A DNA stretch of 64,000 nucleotides. Origin: Methyloceanibacter sp. wino2. Its GTDB lineage: Bacteria > Pseudomonadota > Alphaproteobacteria > Rhizobiales > Methyloligellaceae. Both the position numbers and the translations under genes were made by a program. The notes under the pieces were generated by a model. That model was not told the DNA's origin. It saw only the letters and a list, made by a program, of their open reading frames with translations, and made no database searches. Shown here piece after piece: positions 60,293 to 64,000 of the stretch (the first letter of the stretch is position 1; every line of letters starts with the position of its first letter). The stretch lies in assembly GCF_003071365.1 (NCBI RefSeq), contig NZ_CP028960.1:1-64000 (forward strand). The letters run 5' to 3'.

Positions 60293-60306
60293 CTGGAGCC
60301 GCTTGT

Positions 60307-60981
60307 ATGACCACGTGCCGTATCACGGTCAGTGCCAAGAAGATCCTCACCCTGTTGCTCGCGCTCCTGGCGTGCGGCCTGTCGGGGTGCAAGGGTGGCG
60401 CCATCCCGGGGCTTACGACGCCGGATCTGGCTCTTTCCACGCCCGCGCCCCTACCCTGGCCCGGCCAGCTGTTTCCGCCCGGCGCAGGCCGCGCACCGCC
60501 GGGCGTCCCCGTGGTGCCCCACGCCAACTACACGCTCGATGCAGGCGACCGCGTCCGCATCATCGTGTTCGGGCAGCAGAATCTCTCGAACGTCTATACG
60601 GTCTCAGCTTCAGGCACGGTAGCCGTCCCCCTGATCGGACAGGTCCGTGCACGGGGCCTCACCGCCGACGGGCTCGCGCGGCAGGTCGCGAGCCGGCTGC
60701 GCAGCCAATACATCAAGGATCCGAAGGTCACCGCCGAGGTGATCACCTACAGGCCCTTCTACATCCTCGGACAGGTGACGCGGCCCGGCCAATATCCCTT
60801 CGCCCAGGGCCTCACCGTGGAGAACGCCGTCGCCATCGCCGAAGGCTACACGCCGCGCGCCAAGCAGCGCTTCGTCCGCCTCACGCGCAAATTCGACGGC
60901 GTCATGTCGACCGTCATGGTCCCGACCGATTATCCCGTCCAGCCGGGCGACACTATTTACGTCCTCCAACGCGTGTTCTAA
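60307..60981 (+). CDS. Polysaccharide export lipoprotein, Wza/GumB-like
   Basis: 224-residue outer-membrane export protein of the short (GumB) type. A signal peptide with lipobox LSGC-K (near 25-28) is followed by the Poly_export domain (YTLDAGDRVRIIVFGQQNLSNVYTVSASGTVAVPLIGQV, about 76-155). A SLBB-like unit (YILGQVTRPGQYPFAQGLTVENAVAIAEG) follows. It would form the outer-membrane channel for an exopolysaccharide with the divergent Wzc-like co-polymerase. The ATG has GGAG 9 bases upstream. Confidence 0.93.
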   Translation: MTTCRITVSAKKILTLLLALLACGLSGCKGGAIPGLTTPDLALSTPAPLPWPGQLFPPGAGRAPPGVPVVPHANYTLDAGDRVRIIVFGQQNLSNVYTVSASGTVAVPLIGQVRARGLTADGLARQVASRLRSQYIKDPKVTAEVITYRPFYILGQVTRPGQYPFAQGLTVENAVAIAEGYTPRAKQRFVRLTRKFDGVMSTVMVPTDYPVQPGDTIYVLQRVF

Positions 60982-61026
60982 TGCTCTGAGCGAGATCGCC
61001 ACTCCTCCTCAAGGCCTCCGGTTCCC

Positions 61027-62184
61027 GTGAGCTCAAATTTCCGGATACTGCATTGTCTGCGCGCGCCCGTCGGCGGGCTCTTTCGCCACGTGCACGATCT
61101 GGCGCTCGGGCAAGCGGAACTCGGGGCGGAAGTGGGCGTTGTCTGCGATTCCACAACGGGGGACGCGGAAAGCGACGTGGCGCTACGCCGGCTTCAAGAC
61201 AACTGCAGCCTGGGGGTCACGCGGATCCCCATGGCGCGCAAGCTTCACCTCAGCGATTGGAGCGTCTATCGGCGGATCGCAAAAATTGGCCGTAAGCTGG
61301 GAGTCGATGTGCTCCACGGTCATGGTGCCAAGGGCGGTGCCTATGCGCGCCTTGCCGGAAAATCACTCCGCAAGAAGAAGAACACGAAGGTCGTCTACAC
61401 GCCCCATGGCGGCGTCATCCACTATTCGCCCTCGTCTCTTTCCGGGAAGCTCTATTTCAGGCTCGAGCGCAAACTCATGCCGCTGACCGACGGCTTCATC
61501 TTCGAGAGCATGTATGCCGGCAATCGCTATGCGGAACTGGTCGGCCGTCCCGAGTGCCCGGCCCGGGTGATCTACAACGGGCTGCAACGGCACGAGTTCT
61601 ACGAGTCGCTCCTTGCCGACGATGCGGTCGACTTCGTGTTTGTCGGCGAACTGCGCAAGCTCAAGGGCGTGGACGTGTTCTTGGAGGCGCTGGCCCAGCA
61701 GCAGAGCGTCTTTCCCGGGCGGGCCATCATCGTCGGCTCCGGGCCGGACGAAAAACATTTCAAGCGACTGGCACGTCGGCTGGGGCTCGCAAAGCAGGTC
61801 ACCTTCTCGGGCCCGCAACCCGCGCGAACCGCGTTCGTGCGTGCCCGGTGCGTGGTCATTCCATCGATTGCGGAATCACTGCCGTACATCCTTCTGGAGG
61901 CAGCGGCCGCGCAAATGCCGATCATCGCGACGAAGGTTGGCGGCATCCCGGAAATCATAGGCGACATCCCCGTGCCGCTGGTGCCGCCCGGAGACGTCGA
62001 TGCGCTCGCCGGCCAGCTGCGCAGCTTCCTCTCCGATCCGCGCCCCTATTTGCGGCGGGCCGCGGAACTGCAGAAGCATGTGGCGGAGGTCTTCTCGGTC
62101 GACATGATGACCCGGGAAGTGGTCGATTTTTACATCACCGATCTCGGTGCCGGCTTGCACAAACTCCCGGAAGAAGTTGCCTAA
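61027..62184 (+). CDS. Glycosyltransferase family 4
   Basis: 385-residue GT-B glycosyltransferase. The N-terminal acceptor domain starts ILHCLRAPVGGLFRHVHDLA and includes VDVLHGHGAKGGAYARL. The C-terminal donor domain has VFVGELRKLKGVDVFLEAL, IIVGSGPDEKHFKRLARRLGL and the E-x7-E motif ESLPYILLEAAAAQMPIIATKVGGIPEI. It adds a sugar to a lipid-linked exopolysaccharide repeat in the cytoplasm. The GTG start at 61027 is 45 bases after the Wza-like gene. Confidence 0.92.
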   Translation: MSSNFRILHCLRAPVGGLFRHVHDLALGQAELGAEVGVVCDSTTGDAESDVALRRLQDNCSLGVTRIPMARKLHLSDWSVYRRIAKIGRKLGVDVLHGHGAKGGAYARLAGKSLRKKKNTKVVYTPHGGVIHYSPSSLSGKLYFRLERKLMPLTDGFIFESMYAGNRYAELVGRPECPARVIYNGLQRHEFYESLLADDAVDFVFVGELRKLKGVDVFLEALAQQQSVFPGRAIIVGSGPDEKHFKRLARRLGLAKQVTFSGPQPARTAFVRARCVVIPSIAESLPYILLEAAAAQMPIIATKVGGIPEIIGDIPVPLVPPGDVDALAGQLRSFLSDPRPYLRRAAELQKHVAEVFSVDMMTREVVDFYITDLGAGLHKLPEEVA

Positions 62185-62357
62185 ACCGCTTCTTAACCCT
62201 GGCCTTACTCAGTCGGCCGATAGGCTATACGCTAAACCGATCCAAAAGCTGCTCCATGCGAGAGTGCCGGTCGGGACAATGCGACAGCGCACCGTCCGTT
62301 GGTGCGCACTATCGGGTTCAAGCGGCCGCAGATGCCGCATTTCGGGATCGAGCAAGG

Positions 62358-63905
62358 ATGAGCGAGTTAGACGCAGCTGCACAAAAACGCACTGCAGACC
62401 GCCGGGCGCAGCAAGGCGGTAACGAGACCCCCTTCCCGGATCGGCGTAAGGCCCCGCGCCCGCCACTTGCCGAAATTCGGCGGGGCGGCACGCTGCGACT
62501 AATGCCGCCGGTCGTGGTTTCCGGCGTGGTCCGTGTCGTCGAGTTCCTGCTCATCGTTCTGCTCGGGCTTGCGATCTATCTCAGCTATGTGGAGTACGAG
62601 GGAGACCGGACCCATCTCTTCTATCTCGCCGCCATCTTCGTTGCCGCCCTGGGCTACATGATGATCGCGGATGTGTTCAGTCTCTATCAGGTTCCCTCCT
62701 TCAACACGTTCGTACCGAGTTTCACGCGCGTCGTGATCGCCTGGACCATCGTGATGGCTGGCCTGATGAGCATCGCCTTCTTCAGCAAGATCAGCGCCGA
62801 CTTCTCTCGTGTCTGGATCGCAACCTGGTACGTGTCGGGGCTCGGCGTGCTCTTCGTCGAGCGGCTGCTTGTCTCGGTCATGGCCCGGCAATGGCTCAAG
62901 GAGGGGCGCCTCTACCGCCGTGCCGTGATTGTCGGCGGCGGGCCGGAGGCCGAGAATCTCATCAAGGCCCTCGAGGCATCCGCCGATGCGGACATTCGGA
63001 TCGTCGGGGTTTTCGACGATCGGGGCGCCGATCGTGTTGCTCCCATCATCGCCGGCTATCCCAAGCTCGGGAACATCAACGAGCTCGTGGAATATGCGCG
63101 CACCTCACGTCTGGATTTGCTGATCGTCACCCTGCCGATCACCGCGGAACAGCGCTTGTTGCATCTGCTGAAGAAGCTGCAGGTTCTGCCGGTCGACATT
63201 CGTTTGTCCGTACACGGAAGTCCTCTCAGGTTCCGGCCGCGCACCTATTCGTATATCGGCAACGTGCCTTTCATCGACCTGACCGACAAGCCCATCGCCA
63301 ATTGGGACGTCGTCAAGAAGTGGCTGTTCGACAAGATCGTCGCCTCCATCGCCGTGGTGGCGCTGGCGCCGGTCATGGCGTTGATCGCGATCGCCGTGAA
63401 GCTGGATTCGAAAGGTCCTGTCTTGTTCAAGCAAAAGCGTTTGGGCTTCAACAACGAGACGATCGGCGTTCTGAAATTCCGCTCGATGTATGTCGAGGGC
63501 GAAAGCCCGGATGGCCTCGAACAGGTGACGCGGGACGATCCGCGGGTGACCCGTGTTGGGCGTATCCTGCGCCGGACGAGCCTCGACGAACTGCCGCAAT
63601 TCTTCAACGTGCTGAAGGGCGATCTCTCCCTGGTGGGCCCGCGCCCGCATGCGCTCCAATCAAAAGCCGCCGACAAGCTCTATCACGACGCAGTGGATGG
63701 GTATTTCGCCCGCCATCGGGTGAAACCCGGCGTCACGGGCTGGGCGCAGATCAACGGCTGGCGCGGGGAAACCGACACGGCGGAAAAGATCGAACGCCGC
63801 GTGGAACACGATCTCTACTACATCGAGAACTGGTCCGTGATGTTCGACCTCTACATCCTCCTGATGACGCCGCTTGCCCTCGTCCGCGGCGAGAACGCCT
63901 ATTAG
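62358..63905 (+). CDS. Undecaprenyl-phosphate sugar phosphotransferase (polyprenyl glycosylphosphotransferase)
   Basis: Initiating enzyme of exopolysaccharide synthesis, transferring glucose-1-P (or another hexose-1-P) to undecaprenyl phosphate. The 515-residue WcaJ/PssY-like protein has four N-terminal helices (about 50-170), a CoA_binding_3 Rossmann region (AVIVGGGPEAENLIKALE, GVFDDRGADR) and a C-terminal bacterial sugar-transferase domain. That domain carries KQKRLGFNNETIGVLKFRSM, RRTSLDELPQFFNVLKGDLSLVGPRPH and RVKPGVTGWAQINGWRG. The start ATG at 62358 is preceded by GCAAGG. It is the third plus-strand gene of the cluster. Confidence 0.95.
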   Translation: MSELDAAAQKRTADRRAQQGGNETPFPDRRKAPRPPLAEIRRGGTLRLMPPVVVSGVVRVVEFLLIVLLGLAIYLSYVEYEGDRTHLFYLAAIFVAALGYMMIADVFSLYQVPSFNTFVPSFTRVVIAWTIVMAGLMSIAFFSKISADFSRVWIATWYVSGLGVLFVERLLVSVMARQWLKEGRLYRRAVIVGGGPEAENLIKALEASADADIRIVGVFDDRGADRVAPIIAGYPKLGNINELVEYARTSRLDLLIVTLPITAEQRLLHLLKKLQVLPVDIRLSVHGSPLRFRPRTYSYIGNVPFIDLTDKPIANWDVVKKWLFDKIVASIAVVALAPVMALIAIAVKLDSKGPVLFKQKRLGFNNETIGVLKFRSMYVEGESPDGLEQVTRDDPRVTRVGRILRRTSLDELPQFFNVLKGDLSLVGPRPHALQSKAADKLYHDAVDGYFARHRVKPGVTGWAQINGWRGETDTAEKIERRVEHDLYYIENWSVMFDLYILLMTPLALVRGENAY

Positions 63906-63915
63906 GAGCGATCCC

Positions 63916-64000
63916 GTGTCCCTGGCCTTCGGCGGAGTCGACGCTCAAGTCCCTGCCCCGATGCGTTCGGTGGGGCAATCAGGCGGTCATATCCGGCCCG
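63916..64000 (+). CDS. Start of a further gene, cut by the window edge
   Basis: A GTG at 63916 is preceded by a strong AGGAG (63904-63908) and opens a frame (VSLAFGGVDAQVPAPMRSV) that runs to the end of the window. It follows the sugar transferase by 10 bases on the same strand, so it is likely another exopolysaccharide gene. The product cannot be recognised from 28 codons. Confidence 0.45.
   Translation, partial: MSLAFGGVDAQVPAPMRSVGQSGGHIRP

Overview
The window is GC-rich, densely coded DNA from an alphaproteobacterium, most likely a member of the Hyphomicrobiales (Rhizobiales). The evidence is gene content and order. A complete nuoA-N operon lies next to birA and rnj, with tRNA-Asp/tRNA-Val, hupB, lon, clpX, clpP and tig upstream of it. 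An aminotransferase-hom-glpX-recJ block, an enoyl-CoA hydratase/rplM/rpsI/argC block, a class I PHA synthase and a stand-alone NDUFS4-type complex I subunit point the same way. No phage, insertion sequence, integrase or CRISPR array was seen.

Layout. 1-16024 (minus): respiratory complex I in the order nuoA B C, a FlK-like thioesterase, then D E F G H I J K L M N, followed by birA and the 5' end of rnj. 16076-23803 (minus): tRNA-Asp, tRNA-Val, hupB, and the protein quality-control set lon, clpX, clpP and tig, then tRNA-Leu. 24078-28020 (plus): sulfur amino-acid genes (cysteine synthase, mercaptopyruvate sulfurtransferase, cystathionine beta-lyase) and an SDR, meeting a cation exchanger tail to tail. 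29196-35455: a probable amine or amino-acid uptake and oxidation locus, with a beta-propeller secreted protein, RidA, UspA, an APC permease, an XRE-cupin regulator and an FAD amine-oxidase-like enzyme. Three copies of one inverted repeat (TTGCA-N5-TGCAA) stand in front of the permease/regulator and the oxidoreductase and probably define a local regulon. 35490-38279: three tRNA genes around an NDUFS4-like protein, a DUF192 protein, a double cold-shock protein and a glyoxalase-family protein. 38369-43900 (minus): aminotransferase, hom, glpX, recJ. 44015-54287: small lipoprotein, phaC, argC, rplM-rpsI, crotonase, a predicted outer-membrane protein, a basic-tailed protein divergent from a CoA-binding protein, metY, ctaA (COX15) and DUF2842. 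54309-64000: the start of an exopolysaccharide locus (deacetylase, CelD/BcsL-like acyltransferase, Wzz/Wzc-like protein, Wza-like lipoprotein, glycosyltransferase, polyprenyl-phosphate sugar transferase).

The most important caution is that three conserved genes (rnj at 171-174, nuoB at 15413-15415, argC at 46955-46958) are each broken by what looks like one missing base in a G/C homopolymer. Each is repaired exactly by adding one base. This is more easily explained by sequence error than by three independent gene losses. A fourth shift, at an A9 tract before the XRE-cupin regulator, could be error, slippage or phase variation. The most biologically interesting items are the thioesterase tightly coupled inside the nuo operon, the TTGCA-N5-TGCAA regulon with its A9-gated regulator, and a giant Wzc-like protein with a long disordered insert and a degenerate nucleotide-binding site.
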